Positions 15,145 to 23,712 of a stretch of DNA of 29,701 nt are shown here, piece by piece. The first letter of the stretch is position 1, and every line of letters begins with the position of its first letter. The DNA comes from Andreesenia sp964489735 (GTDB lineage Bacteria > Bacillota > Clostridia > Tissierellales > Gottschalkiaceae). The stretch spans positions 1-29,701 of the forward strand of contig CAZBAL010000020.1 of NCBI GenBank assembly GCA_964489735.1, given 5' to 3'. A program made the position numbers and the translations under genes. The notes under the pieces were generated by a model, which saw nothing but the letters and a program-made list of their open reading frames with translations, ran no database searches and had not been told where the DNA came from.

Positions 15145-16422
15145 TTACTCAATCACAATTTCCACAACTTCAGAATTAGCCCAGACTCTTATAGGAGGTC
15201 CCCAAGTGCCAGCACCTGAAGTTACGATTACTTTAGGTTTATTATCATCAAATTCGAACACACCATAATTTAATGGATAGACTTTTTTAACTATGAGATT
15301 GAAAGGGAAGAACTGCCCATCATGTGTATGTCCACTGATTATTAAATCCGCATAGTTTTCATATTCTTCTATATTGTTAGGCTGGTGATCCATTACAATA
15401 ACGGGTAGTGCTTTTTCATCTTCGGTCAGGCTAGGCATATCTCCTCTGCTGCCGATAGCTTTACCAATAGGTCTAGGATCCAGTCTGCCGACTAACACAA
15501 ATTTATTATCAATGACTACCTTATCATCATTTAACAGCTTTACATCTGACTTATCAAGCAGTTCAACCATTTTATCAACACTGCTTCCTGAATCATGATT
15601 TCCAAGACATGCATAAACTCCATATTTTGATTTAATGCTTCTAAATATTTTTATAGTTTCTTCAGGATTATCAATTGCATAATAGTCATCATCGAAAATA
15701 TCACCTGGCATCATAACAATATCGGGATTAGATTCATTTATCTTAGTGACAAGTTTTCTCAAATGATTATTGTCGTTTACATACCCAAGGTGAATATCAC
15801 TGATTACTGCGATTTTCATTCCTTTGATATTTTTCATTGATTTTTCGCTGTAATTTACTTCATCAGATTCACTAGCTCTACTCACACTATTATTTAAACT
15901 GCTACTGGAATTTTCCAGTTGAACATTGTTTTCACTATTGCTCTCTAAGTTAATATCATACTTTTTAAGTCTTATGATGTTAGAGTTTAAAGCTCCAAAG
16001 ATAAACAGCACTGATATTGTTATAATAAGAGCAGCAGAACCGAATTTAGTTATATACTCATATCTGTTCAGCATAAAACTGCTGTTTCTTGAAATTTTAA
16101 TTACTAAATATACGATGTTTGCTATATTACCGAAAACAATTATATATGCTATCAGTCCCATGACATAATGAGCCATTTTTATCAACGTCTGATTCATAAA
16201 TATGCTATTGCTATGCTCGTTCACTTCTATGAATATCACATTTATAAATACGAATATAAAAAAGGCAAAAAACACTATAAACAGGGAGTAGTATATATAA
16301 GGGTTAATTTTCTTAAATGATGATATAGCTTTGTAAATCACTCTTCCACCATTTAACAGCAATAGTGAAAAGACAGTAAGGAAAACAGTTATAAATAAAT
16401 ATACTTTAGTTTGTGCATCCAT
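15145..16422 (-). CDS. Membrane-anchored calcineurin-like metallophosphoesterase (YkuE-like)
   Basis: The 425-aa protein has an N-terminal half with about four membrane helices (within residues 1-150), a Ser/Asn/Glu-rich linker, and a C-terminal metallophosphoesterase domain. The metal-site motifs appear in order: AVISDIHLG, MMPGDIFDD, CLGNHDSG, VIVMDHQPNN and ISGHTHDGQF, so the two-metal active site is complete. The domain ends in TSGAGTWGPPIRVWANSEVV, typical of YkuE/YaeI-type enzymes that act on lipids or cell-surface phosphates; the substrate is unknown. Which face of the membrane carries the domain is not certain. The ATG is preceded by TAGAGGT. It is divergent from the Cof phosphatase gene. 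Confidence 0.9.
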   Translation of the reverse strand: MDAQTKVYLFITVFLTVFSLLLLNGGRVIYKAISSFKKINPYIYYSLFIVFFAFFIFVFINVIFIEVNEHSNSIFMNQTLIKMAHYVMGLIAYIIVFGNIANIVYLVIKISRNSSFMLNRYEYITKFGSAALIITISVLFIFGALNSNIIRLKKYDINLESNSENNVQLENSSSSLNNSVSRASESDEVNYSEKSMKNIKGMKIAVISDIHLGYVNDNNHLRKLVTKINESNPDIVMMPGDIFDDDYYAIDNPEETIKIFRSIKSKYGVYACLGNHDSGSSVDKMVELLDKSDVKLLNDDKVVIDNKFVLVGRLDPRPIGKAIGSRGDMPSLTEDEKALPVIVMDHQPNNIEEYENYADLIISGHTHDGQFFPFNLIVKKVYPLNYGVFEFDDNKPKVIVTSGAGTWGPPIRVWANSEVVEIVIE

Positions 16423-16571
16423 TTATAAAACCTCTATTCTAATATCGATTTTAAAACTGATCAGCAATAGTTTTAATATTTTCAATATTATCTAAATGCT
16501 CATTAAATTCCATTGCTTTCACTAATCTTAATTTATGAAATTCTCGCTTCAACAGAAAATCACATAAATAT

Positions 16572-16640
16572 ATTATACCATTTATTAGGTCATGTAGAAA
16601 ATAAATATGATAGAGTGATACTCAAAATTTATGGTATAAT
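16572..16640. promoter_or_regulatory. Divergent promoter pair with matching extended -10 boxes
   Basis: TGGTATAAT occurs on the plus strand (16632-16640), facing the Cof phosphatase, and on the minus strand (16580-16572), facing the metallophosphoesterase. Both are perfect extended -10 elements, inside an inverted repeat whose arms share ATGGTATAATATA. Neither has a good -35. Bases 16423-16571 on the minus side hold a short open frame without a start (see findings). Confidence 0.55.
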
Positions 16641-16706
16641 ATAGTGTAGTGTTTCAGATAACTACTAATAATTTGTCAGAAAATAATAAAAATAGAGGTG
16701 GTTTTA

Positions 16707-17561
16707 GTGAGTAAACTGAGTTACAAGCTTATTGCTCTCGATTTAGACGGGACACTTCTAACAGACAATAAAATAGTAACAGATTTAAACAAGAGTGTAT
16801 TGCAAAGTTTGGATAAAATGGGTATTGAAATCCTAATTGCAACAGGAAGAAGATATTTCTCAGCTAAACTGTTTGCTAAAGCGATAGAAATAGATGATAT
16901 AACGATTTTGGCCAATAATGGTACGATAGTGAGAAATATATCTGATGACAAGATTAGAGTTTCAAATTATATAGAGGAGAAAGATTTCTACAATCTGGTA
17001 ATGGAAGGTAATCACAGAGACCTTACACCTATAACTCATGTAAACAAATATCATGAGGGTTATGATATGATTGGAGAGCTTGAAAAAACAGATTACAGAT
17101 ACAGAAACTATATTCAGAAAGTTGAAGATAGGTATAGAAAAGTTGATAATCTGCTCTACGTTCCATCTCCAGATGTATTGGCAGTTGTTTTTCCGGGAGA
17201 TAGAGACCATCTTGAATCTTTTATGAAGAAGATTGCAGACAATAGCGGAGAAGCTTTTAATATGTATCTTATGGATAGACTGGTGGGTGTGAGTCCGATT
17301 CTTGAAATAATAAAGGCGAACAACTCTAAATGGAGGTCAATCTCTGAATATGCAGAGCTTAAGGGAATTAAGCCTGAAGAAATTATCTGTGTTGGAGATG
17401 ACATGAATGATTTCGAGATGATTCATCAGGCAGGTCTTGGAATAGCAATGAAGAATGCTGCTGATGGAATAAAAGATGTTGCGGATATAATCACAGAACA
17501 TGATAACAACAACTCAGGAGTAGGGGAAGTGCTCCGTGAGATATTTGACACAAATGCTTAA
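16707..17561 (+). CDS. Cof-type HAD-superfamily phosphatase
   Basis: The 284-aa HAD hydrolase has all four motifs: ALDLDGTLL (Asp12, Asp14), ILIATGRR, Lys208 and VGDDMNDFEM (about 230-238). The long insert between motifs II and III is the C2 cap of the Cof/YbjI class, whose members dephosphorylate sugar phosphates, FMN or PLP; the substrate is unknown. An upstream GTG at 16698 lies in frame, but it is part of the ribosome binding site AGAGGTGG, which is correctly spaced for GTG 16707. This start gives the usual short lead before the first Asp. Confidence 0.9.
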   Translation: MSKLSYKLIALDLDGTLLTDNKIVTDLNKSVLQSLDKMGIEILIATGRRYFSAKLFAKAIEIDDITILANNGTIVRNISDDKIRVSNYIEEKDFYNLVMEGNHRDLTPITHVNKYHEGYDMIGELEKTDYRYRNYIQKVEDRYRKVDNLLYVPSPDVLAVVFPGDRDHLESFMKKIADNSGEAFNMYLMDRLVGVSPILEIIKANNSKWRSISEYAELKGIKPEEIICVGDDMNDFEMIHQAGLGIAMKNAADGIKDVADIITEHDNNNSGVGEVLREIFDTNA

Positions 17562-17598
17562 ATATAATATAATTTTATATTGAATTATGTATTATTAG

Positions 17599-17626
17599 GC
17601 TTCCTTAAGTGGGAGCTAATTTTATT
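17599..17626 (+). terminator. Weak hairpin-T element between the Cof gene and asnS
   Basis: GCTTCC (17599-17604) pairs with GGGAGC (17611-17616) with one G-U pair, followed by TAATTTTATTT. It is short, so read-through to asnS is likely. No T-box leader is seen before asnS. Confidence 0.35.
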
Positions 17627-17642
17627 TAGGGAGGATTACATT

Positions 17643-19034
17643 TTGAAGTATCAACTAGTAAGAGATATTTATAGAAATACTCAGGAATATGCTGATAAAG
17701 ATATAGTTATAGCTGGATGGATCAGAACTATAAGAAGTTCTAAAAACTTCGGGTTCGTTGAAGTGAATGACGGTACATTTTTCAAGAATATCCAGATAGT
17801 AATTGATGATTCAATCGATAACTTTGCAGAAGTTTCTAAGCTTCCAATAAGCTCATCAATCGTAGTTCATGGAAAGCTTGAAATTACACCGGATGCTAAG
17901 CAGCCTTTTGAGATTAAGGCTACAGAGGTTAAGATAGAATGTACTTCTGAAAAGGACTATCCACTGCAGAAAAAGAGACACACATTGGAATATCTTAGAA
18001 CTATAGCTCACTTACGTCCTAGAAGTAATACTTTTGCGGCAGCTTTTAGAGTTAGATCACTAGCGGCTTATGCAATACATAAATTTTTCCAGGACCAATC
18101 ATTTATTTATGTGCATACTCCAATAATAACGGGAAGTGATGCAGAGGGTGCAGGAGATATGTTCAGAGTCTCTACACTGGATTTAATGAATCCTCCAAAA
18201 ACTGAAGATGGGAAAATCGACTTCAGCAAAGACTTTTTTGAAAAAGAGACTAACTTAACAGTTAGTGGTCAGCTTGAAGGGGAAGCATTCGCTCTTTCTT
18301 TCAGAAATATATATACTTTTGGACCAACTTTCAGAGCTGAGAACTCTAATACAACAAGACATGCTGCAGAGTTCTGGATGATAGAACCTGAAATAGCATT
18401 TGCGGACCTTGAAGATGATATGGATTTAGCAGAAGATATGCTGAAATATATCATAAATTTTGTATTAGAAAATGCTCCAGAAGAGATTGAATTTTTCAAC
18501 AAGTTTATGGACAAGGGACTGTTAGACAGACTTAACAATATTGTAAACTCTGACTTTGAGAGAATAACTTATACTAAGGCAATTGAGATACTTAAAGAAG
18601 CTAAGAAAGAGTTCAAGTATCCAGTTGAGTGGGGTTGCGACTTACAGACAGAGCACGAAAGATATATTACAGAAGAGGTTTATAAAAAGCCTGTTTTCGT
18701 AACAGATTATCCAAAAGATATAAAAGCTTTCTATATGAGACTTAATGATGATGGTAAAACTGTTGCGGCTATGGACCTTCTAGTTCCTGGTATAGGAGAA
18801 ATAATCGGAGGAAGCCAGAGAGAAGAGAGACTAGATGTTCTTAAAGAGAGAATTCAAGAAATGGGTCTTAATGAAGAAGAATACTGGTGGTATCTGGATT
18901 TAAGAAAATATGGTGGAGTTGACCATGCAGGATTTGGATTAGGATTTGAAAGAGCAGTTATGTATCTTACAGGAATAAGCAATATAAGAGACGTTATTCC
19001 GTTTCCAAGAACAGTAGGAAATGCAGAGTTTTAA
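17643..19034 (+). CDS. asnS: Asparaginyl-tRNA synthetase
   Basis: The 463-aa class II synthetase is almost exactly the length of the known bacterial enzyme. It has an N-terminal OB-fold anticodon domain (VIAGWIRTIRSSKNFGFVEV), then motif 2 (FGPTFRAENSNTTRHAAEFWMIEPE) and motif 3 (GGVDHAGFGLGFERAVMYLTG, then NIRDVIPFPRT). The HAAEFWMIEPE and FPRT patterns favour AsnRS over AspRS. The frame is open upstream to 17580, but the strong GGGAGG at 17629-17634 sits eight bases before TTG 17643, giving the normal MKYQLVRDIY beginning. It charges tRNA-Asn in the cytoplasm. Confidence 0.95.
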   Translation: MKYQLVRDIYRNTQEYADKDIVIAGWIRTIRSSKNFGFVEVNDGTFFKNIQIVIDDSIDNFAEVSKLPISSSIVVHGKLEITPDAKQPFEIKATEVKIECTSEKDYPLQKKRHTLEYLRTIAHLRPRSNTFAAAFRVRSLAAYAIHKFFQDQSFIYVHTPIITGSDAEGAGDMFRVSTLDLMNPPKTEDGKIDFSKDFFEKETNLTVSGQLEGEAFALSFRNIYTFGPTFRAENSNTTRHAAEFWMIEPEIAFADLEDDMDLAEDMLKYIINFVLENAPEEIEFFNKFMDKGLLDRLNNIVNSDFERITYTKAIEILKEAKKEFKYPVEWGCDLQTEHERYITEEVYKKPVFVTDYPKDIKAFYMRLNDDGKTVAAMDLLVPGIGEIIGGSQREERLDVLKERIQEMGLNEEEYWWYLDLRKYGGVDHAGFGLGFERAVMYLTGISNIRDVIPFPRTVGNAEF

Positions 19035-19119
19035 TTGTGAAAACTAGGAGTAAGAAGCAAATAATAAATTAATAGAACGATAAATATAACAAAATAGTTA
19101 GTTTGGTAGAGGTGGAACA

Positions 19120-19614
19120 ATGACATTATTTGAAGAATGGGATGCAAAAGCATATAACCCAGCAACACAAGAAGAATATGATAAATTTTGGAATAAATAT
19201 TTAGAAGAAGAAAAAAATATATACGATGAGTTACTTACAAACAAAGAGAAAACTGTAAAAACTACAGTTGGACAATTCGGTTCGAGATTTATGATACCTG
19301 ATTTTAAAGTTACAGGATTTTTAGATGGAATAAACTCAAGTTTAGTAAAAGAGATAGAACTTGATAATCTAGAAGCTGAATCAGAATTTGAGTTCGAAAT
19401 AGATTACGAAAAGCTCTATTACAATATGCTAGAAGCAAAAGCTCCTTGGCTGTATGAATTACCGGCTTGGGATGAGATTCTAGCTGAAGATACAAGAAGA
19501 GAAATTACAAAAGAATACAGAGTATCTAGAACAGTAAGAGTTGAAAAAGTTGGAAGAAACGAACCGTGTCCATGCGGTAGCGGGAAAAAATATAAAAAAT
19601 GTTGTGGTAAATAA
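19120..19614 (+). CDS. SEC-C motif protein of unknown function
   Basis: The 164-aa protein is acidic through residues 1-130 and rich in aromatic residues. It ends with a complete SEC-C zinc-binding motif (RNEPCPCGSGKKYKKCCG, about 147-163). This motif binds zinc and in SecA contacts SecB and ribosomes. The rest of this protein has no recognisable domain, so it is not SecA. The ATG follows GTAGAGGTGG. It has its own terminator at 19623. Similar small SEC-C proteins are common in firmicutes, without a known role. Confidence 0.82.
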   Translation: MTLFEEWDAKAYNPATQEEYDKFWNKYLEEEKNIYDELLTNKEKTVKTTVGQFGSRFMIPDFKVTGFLDGINSSLVKEIELDNLEAESEFEFEIDYEKLYYNMLEAKAPWLYELPAWDEILAEDTRREITKEYRVSRTVRVEKVGRNEPCPCGSGKKYKKCCGK

Positions 19615-19622
19615 AACAAATT

Positions 19623-19652
19623 GCTGGTTGCTCAAAGTAACCAGCTTTTTTC
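19623..19652 (+). terminator. Intrinsic terminator after the SEC-C gene
   Basis: GCTGGTT (19623-19629) pairs with AACCAGC (19639-19645), followed by six T. A possible promoter for the next gene (TTGAAG 19663-19668, 17 bases, TGTAAT 19686-19691) lies just after it. Confidence 0.85.
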
Positions 19653-19748
19653 TATGAATTTTTTGAAGAATGTTATATAATAATATGTAATTCGGTTAAA
19701 TTTATTCAGGATTGAATAATATATAATTTTGTAGAATTAGGAGGACTT

Positions 19749-21497
19749 ATGGAAAAAAGAAAAACAACGGCAATTATGATTGCATTTTTCTTAGTCATGA
19801 TGTCAACTACAGTGTTTGCAGAACAGGATACGGCTGCAATTAATGCTGAAAAGTTCGGTATATTTACTTTAATACCGCCTTTACTTGCTATAGTGCTGGC
19901 ATTTATTACTAAGAATGTAATCTTGTCATTATTTTTAGGAGTATTATCAGGAACCATAATCGCTGAAATCTCAGGATATAATATATTTTCAGCAGTAGTA
20001 AGAGGTTTCTTTGGATTCATTTCAACTGCACTGGATTCACTTGCTGATCCGTGGAATGCCGGAATAGTGCTTCAGGTTCTTACTATAGGAGGACTTATCG
20101 CTCTGATATCTAAGATGGGTGGAGCAAGAGCAGTTGCAGAAGCATTGGCTGAAAGAGCAAAGACAGCAAAATCAGCTCAGCTTATTACTTGGGTACTTGG
20201 AATAATAGTATTTTTCGATGATTATGCAAACTCGTTGATTGTAGGACCTATAATGAGACCAGTTACGGATAGAATGAGAATATCTAGAGAGAAGCTGGCT
20301 TTCATAGTCGATGGTACAGCAGCACCGATTGCAGGAATTGCACTGGTATCAACATGGATAGGATACGAACTTACACTTATAAGAGATGGATTTGAACTGG
20401 TCGGTCAGGAAGTAAATCCTTATGGAATATTCTTATCGACTATACCTTATAGATTTTACAATATTTTCATGCTGGCTTTTATTCTGATGACAGTATTCAT
20501 GTCTAGAGAATTTGGATCTATGTACAAAGCAGAAAAAAGAAGCAGATCTAAAGGTCAGGTAATAAGACCTGGAAGCAAGCCTATGGTTTCTACTGAGCTG
20601 GAAGCATTAGAACCAAAGAAGGGAATAAAGTATAAGGTGTCAAATGCAGTAATACCGATACTTGTTCTTATGTTTGGATCGCTAGGCGGTTTCTACTACA
20701 ATGGATATACATCAATAATGGAAGGAACCGATGAAGCTCTAGCTAATGCATTGAGTGCTAGTCCTGTGTCCTTTATGGCAATCAGAGAGACATTCGGCGC
20801 TGCAGATGCTTCAGTTGTTCTATTCCAGGCAGCACTTATTGCATCATTAGTTGCGATAGGAATGGGAGTATTTCAGAAGATTTTCAGAGTTACAGAAGCC
20901 ATTGATATATGGCTGGAAGGTCTTAAATCGCTTATGATTACGGGAGTTATACTCATACTTGCGTGGTCATTGTCAGGAGTAATTAAACAGCTAGGAACGG
21001 CAGTATTCCTTATCAATATATTAAAGAATGCACCAGAGACTGTTCTTCAGTCATTGCAATTTTTACTGCCAGGAATAATTTTCGTATTAGGCTCGGTAAT
21101 ATCATTTGCAACGGGAACTTCATACGGAACAATGGGAATACTTATGCCACTTGCAATACCTCTTGCATTCTCATTAAACCCAGATCAGGGATATATAATA
21201 ATGAGTGTTGGAGCCGTACTGACAGGAGCAATATTCGGCGATCATTGTTGTCCAATATCGGATACAACAATACTATCTTCAATGGGAGCTGCATGTGACC
21301 ATATAGATCATACTAGGACACAGTTCGAGTATGCGCTTACAGTGGCTGGTGTTTCACTATTACTAGGTTATATTCTTGTAGGACTTGGTGTTCCTGTTTG
21401 GATATCTTTAATACTGGGAATTGTAGCACTGATAATTGTATTGAGACTGATAGGTAAGAGAGTAGATAATATACCATTTGAAGGGATGGATAACTGA
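19749..21497 (+). CDS. Na+/H+ antiporter NhaC-family membrane protein
   Basis: The 582-aa transporter has a signal-like first helix (ending VFAEQDT), then about a dozen membrane helices. Family landmarks include IIVFFDDYANSLIVGPIMRPVTD (from about residue 152), IVDGTAAPIAGIALVSTWIGYE and GAIFGDHCCPISDTTILSSMGAACDHIDHTRTQ (from about 493). The family contains Na+/H+ antiporters and also organic-acid and amino-acid exchangers (MleN-type), so the substrate is not fixed. The ATG follows TAGGAGG closely. Its stop TGA shares one base with the ATG of the macro-domain gene, implying coupled translation. Confidence 0.88.
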   Translation: MEKRKTTAIMIAFFLVMMSTTVFAEQDTAAINAEKFGIFTLIPPLLAIVLAFITKNVILSLFLGVLSGTIIAEISGYNIFSAVVRGFFGFISTALDSLADPWNAGIVLQVLTIGGLIALISKMGGARAVAEALAERAKTAKSAQLITWVLGIIVFFDDYANSLIVGPIMRPVTDRMRISREKLAFIVDGTAAPIAGIALVSTWIGYELTLIRDGFELVGQEVNPYGIFLSTIPYRFYNIFMLAFILMTVFMSREFGSMYKAEKRSRSKGQVIRPGSKPMVSTELEALEPKKGIKYKVSNAVIPILVLMFGSLGGFYYNGYTSIMEGTDEALANALSASPVSFMAIRETFGAADASVVLFQAALIASLVAIGMGVFQKIFRVTEAIDIWLEGLKSLMITGVILILAWSLSGVIKQLGTAVFLINILKNAPETVLQSLQFLLPGIIFVLGSVISFATGTSYGTMGILMPLAIPLAFSLNPDQGYIIMSVGAVLTGAIFGDHCCPISDTTILSSMGAACDHIDHTRTQFEYALTVAGVSLLLGYILVGLGVPVWISLILGIVALIIVLRLIGKRVDNIPFEGMDN

Positions 21498-22027
21498 TGG
21501 AACTGGAAGTGTTTCTAGGAGATATTACTAAATTAGATGTAGATGCAATAGTAAATGCAGCTAATGAATCTCTCCTAGGTGGTGGTGGAGTAGATGGGGC
21601 AATCCACGCTGCTGCAGGACCGGAGCTTTTAGAAGCGACTAAAAAAATTGGGGGATGTCCAACTGGAGAAGCTAGAATAACAGAAGGGTATAGATTACCA
21701 GCTAAGTATGTAATTCATACTGTAGGTCCAATCTACGGAAAGCATAATGGGAAAGAAAGTGAACTGCTGAAGAACTGTTATATTAATTCACTTAAACTTG
21801 CATCAGAATATAACTGTAAATCAGTAGCATTTTCAGCGATAAGTACAGGAGTATATGGATACCCTGTGGAAGCAGCCACAGAAATCGCTATAAGTACAGT
21901 TTTAGAAGAAATCAAGAAGTATAAAGAAATAGAAAAGATAATTTTTGTCTGCTTCAGTGAAGAGCTGGAAGAAATCTATCTTAGAAAGCTCAAAGAGATA
22001 ATGAATATTGAGAGTAAAGATAGTTAA
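21497..22027 (+). CDS. Macro-domain protein (O-acetyl-ADP-ribose deacetylase type)
   Basis: The 176-aa protein is one macro domain. It begins with GDITKLDVDAIVNAANE and GGGGVDGAIHAAAGPEL, then CPTGEARITEGYRLPAKYVIHTVGP, and ends with FSAISTGVYGYPVEAA, the MacroD/YmdB signatures for ADP-ribose binding and hydrolysis. It could remove ADP-ribose from proteins or deacetylate O-acetyl-ADP-ribose. It overlaps the NhaC-family stop by one base (TGATG) with AAGGGATGG upstream. Coupling a macro domain to an ion transporter is not an obvious pathway link. A strong terminator follows. Confidence 0.92.
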   Translation: MELEVFLGDITKLDVDAIVNAANESLLGGGGVDGAIHAAAGPELLEATKKIGGCPTGEARITEGYRLPAKYVIHTVGPIYGKHNGKESELLKNCYINSLKLASEYNCKSVAFSAISTGVYGYPVEAATEIAISTVLEEIKKYKEIEKIIFVCFSEELEEIYLRKLKEIMNIESKDS

Positions 22028-22070
22028 AGATAGTCAAGATAATTAATATATTTAAGATATGTAAAACATA

Positions 22071-22120
22071 TAAACCTCTAGAATTAGTGACAAGCTAATC
22101 CTAGAGGTTTATTTTATATA
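22071..22120. terminator. Bidirectional terminator between the macro-domain gene and ychF
   Basis: TAAACCTCTAGAATTAG (22071-22087) pairs with CTAATCCTAGAGGTTTA (22095-22111), a 17-bp stem with one weak pair. It is followed by TTTTATATA on the plus strand. It separates convergent genes; on the minus strand a T-poor stretch follows, so it is best on the plus side. Confidence 0.8.
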
Positions 22121-22181
22121 TTCACAATATTTTTATACACTCTGGTCGTCAGTCTGTTTCTCATCTTCAACAACTAAAATC

Positions 22182-23273
22182 TTAAACATTGAATCTGAAA
22201 GTAACTACGTCTCCGTCCTGCATTATATAGTCTTTACCTTCAAGTCTCACAAGTCCTTTATCCTTCGCTTTAACATATCCTTCACATTCCATAAGATCGT
22301 CAAAGCTTATAACTTCCGCTCTGATAAAACCTCTTTCCATATCAGTGTGGATTTTTCCAGCTGCTTGAGGTGCTTTAGTACCTCTTTTTATTGTCCATGC
22401 TCTTACTTCTTTAGGTCCGGCAGTAAGATAAGACATAAGACCTAACAGCTTATAGCTAGCACTTACAAGCTGGTCAAGTCCAGACTCATCAAGTCCTAAA
22501 TCATTTAAGAAGCTGATTTTTTCTTCATCTGAAAGTTCAGAGATTTCTGCTTCTATCTGAGCTGATATCACGATAACTTCAGAGTTTTCATCAGCTGCAT
22601 ATTCCTTAACTTCCTGAACAAATTCATTATCAGGATTTTCAACCATATCTTCTTCTGAAATATTTGCAGCATAAAGAATAGGCTTATATGATATAAGATT
22701 AAATCCTTTGATCAGTTGTCTCTCGTCATCGTTAAGATCAACTGCTCTAGCAGATTTTCCATCTTCAAGTACTGTCTGCATTTTTTTAAGTAAATCAAAC
22801 TCTTTCTGGTAAGTTTTATCACCTTTAAGCATTTTCTGAACTCTTTCAATTCTCTTATTAACCTGCTCAAGATCTGCAAGTATAAGCTCAAGGTTGATTA
22901 TCTCAATATCGTCTATCGGATCTATTCTACCTTCAACGTGAGTGATATTCTCATCTTCAAAACATCTGATTACATGAACGATAGCATCAACTTCTCTTAT
23001 GTGAGATAAGAACTTATTACCTAGACCTTCACCTTTACTAGCTCCTTTAACAAGACCTGCAATATCGAAGAACTCTATAGCAGTTGGAACAACTCTTTCT
23101 GAATTAAGAAGAACTCTAAGTTTTTCAAGTCTATCATCAGGTACAGAAACAACACCAACATTTGGTTCTATTGTACAGAATGGATAGTTTGCAGATTCTG
23201 CCCCTGCTGAAGTAATAGCGTTAAATAGAGTAGATTTACCGACATTTGGCAATCCAACAATTCCTAGTTTCAT
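22182..23273 (-). CDS. ychF: Redox-regulated ATPase/GTPase YchF (OLA1 family)
   Basis: The 363-aa Obg-family P-loop protein is the standard YchF length. It has the G1 loop GLPNVGKS (residues 7-14), the G3 region FFDIAGLVKGASKGEGLGN, an altered G4 (AANISEED in place of NKxD, as expected for the ATP-preferring YchF) and a C-terminal TGS domain (AWTIKRGTKAPQAAGKIHTD, then YIMQDGDVVTFRFNV). It binds ribosomes and is linked to stress and translation control. The frame extends upstream to 23342, but ATG 23273 gives the universal MKLGIVGLPNVG start; GGAG lies 12 bases before it. An ATG at 23285 abuts that GGAG and is less likely. Confidence 0.95.
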   Translation of the reverse strand: MKLGIVGLPNVGKSTLFNAITSAGAESANYPFCTIEPNVGVVSVPDDRLEKLRVLLNSERVVPTAIEFFDIAGLVKGASKGEGLGNKFLSHIREVDAIVHVIRCFEDENITHVEGRIDPIDDIEIINLELILADLEQVNKRIERVQKMLKGDKTYQKEFDLLKKMQTVLEDGKSARAVDLNDDERQLIKGFNLISYKPILYAANISEEDMVENPDNEFVQEVKEYAADENSEVIVISAQIEAEISELSDEEKISFLNDLGLDESGLDQLVSASYKLLGLMSYLTAGPKEVRAWTIKRGTKAPQAAGKIHTDMERGFIRAEVISFDDLMECEGYVKAKDKGLVRLEGKDYIMQDGDVVTFRFNV

Positions 23274-23344
23274 ATATAAATACATCTCCTTTATTTCATT
23301 TATTATCATTTGATAAATTAGTATTTTCATCAAGTATTTCAACT

Positions 23345-23388
23345 ATAAAAATCGGTCACCAGCAATCAAATAGAGGAGACCGATACAA
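23345..23388 (-). ncRNA. Predicted micro-transcript of about 45 nt: hairpin terminator directly after a promoter
   Basis: On the minus strand, ATCGGTC (23384-23378) pairs with GACCGAT (23357-23351), with CC and GG pairing again one position inside. The hairpin ends in TTTTT. The promoter at 23423-23395 would start transcription near 23388, so the RNA would consist of little more than the hairpin and tail. No protein-coding frame fits. The element stands just upstream of ychF and could be a small regulatory RNA, a type I antitoxin remnant or a leader attenuator. Confidence 0.45.
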
Positions 23389-23394
23389 CAATAA

Positions 23395-23423
23395 ATTTTA
23401 TCACAAAAGCGTTTGTATATCAA
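23395..23423 (-). promoter_or_regulatory. Strong promoter for the micro-transcript
   Basis: On the minus strand TTGATA (23423-23418) is followed, after exactly 17 bases, by TAAAAT (23400-23395), with TG one base before the -10. It lies inside a 370-base gene-free stretch (23343-23712) that otherwise holds only the DUF3800 promoter. Confidence 0.6.
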
Positions 23424-23594
23424 TCAAAGATGAGTACAAGTCAGATTATAATTTAATTATAACTGTACGCAGAGTCATTTATATGTAGAGAAGTGTAGAT
23501 AAACAACTGCATATCATTTTATGAAATTCAGAATATCAGTATAAATTGATTGTAAAGTTATAGTTTGGGTAAAATTATATGAAAAGACATAATA

Positions 23595-23623
23595 TTCACA
23601 ATTGTTTTCAAGAGTGTTATACT
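23595..23623 (+). promoter_or_regulatory. Promoter for the DUF3800 gene
   Basis: TTCACA (23595-23600) is followed, after 17 bases, by TATACT (23618-23623), with an extended TG. The leader would be about 83 bases; nothing structured is evident in it. Confidence 0.5.
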
Positions 23624-23712
23624 ATAAATAAATTTATATTGGAAAAATATGAAAACATGAATAAATGTTAAATTACTAAATTGTTAAATTAATTATAAAG
23701 GACTAGATATAA

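Noticed and set aside
17580..17642. Upstream extension of asnS from a TTG at 17580
   Set aside because: It lies across a hairpin-T element and the correct ribosome binding site; homologues start at the MKYQLV equivalent.
17562..17642. T-box leader before asnS
   Set aside because: The interval is too short and the conserved T-box antiterminator sequence is absent.
23246..23488. Plus-strand 80-codon frame overlapping the ychF start
   Set aside because: Its N-terminus is antisense to the conserved YchF P-loop and there is no ribosome binding site at the ATG; only the 3' end was considered as a possible relic.
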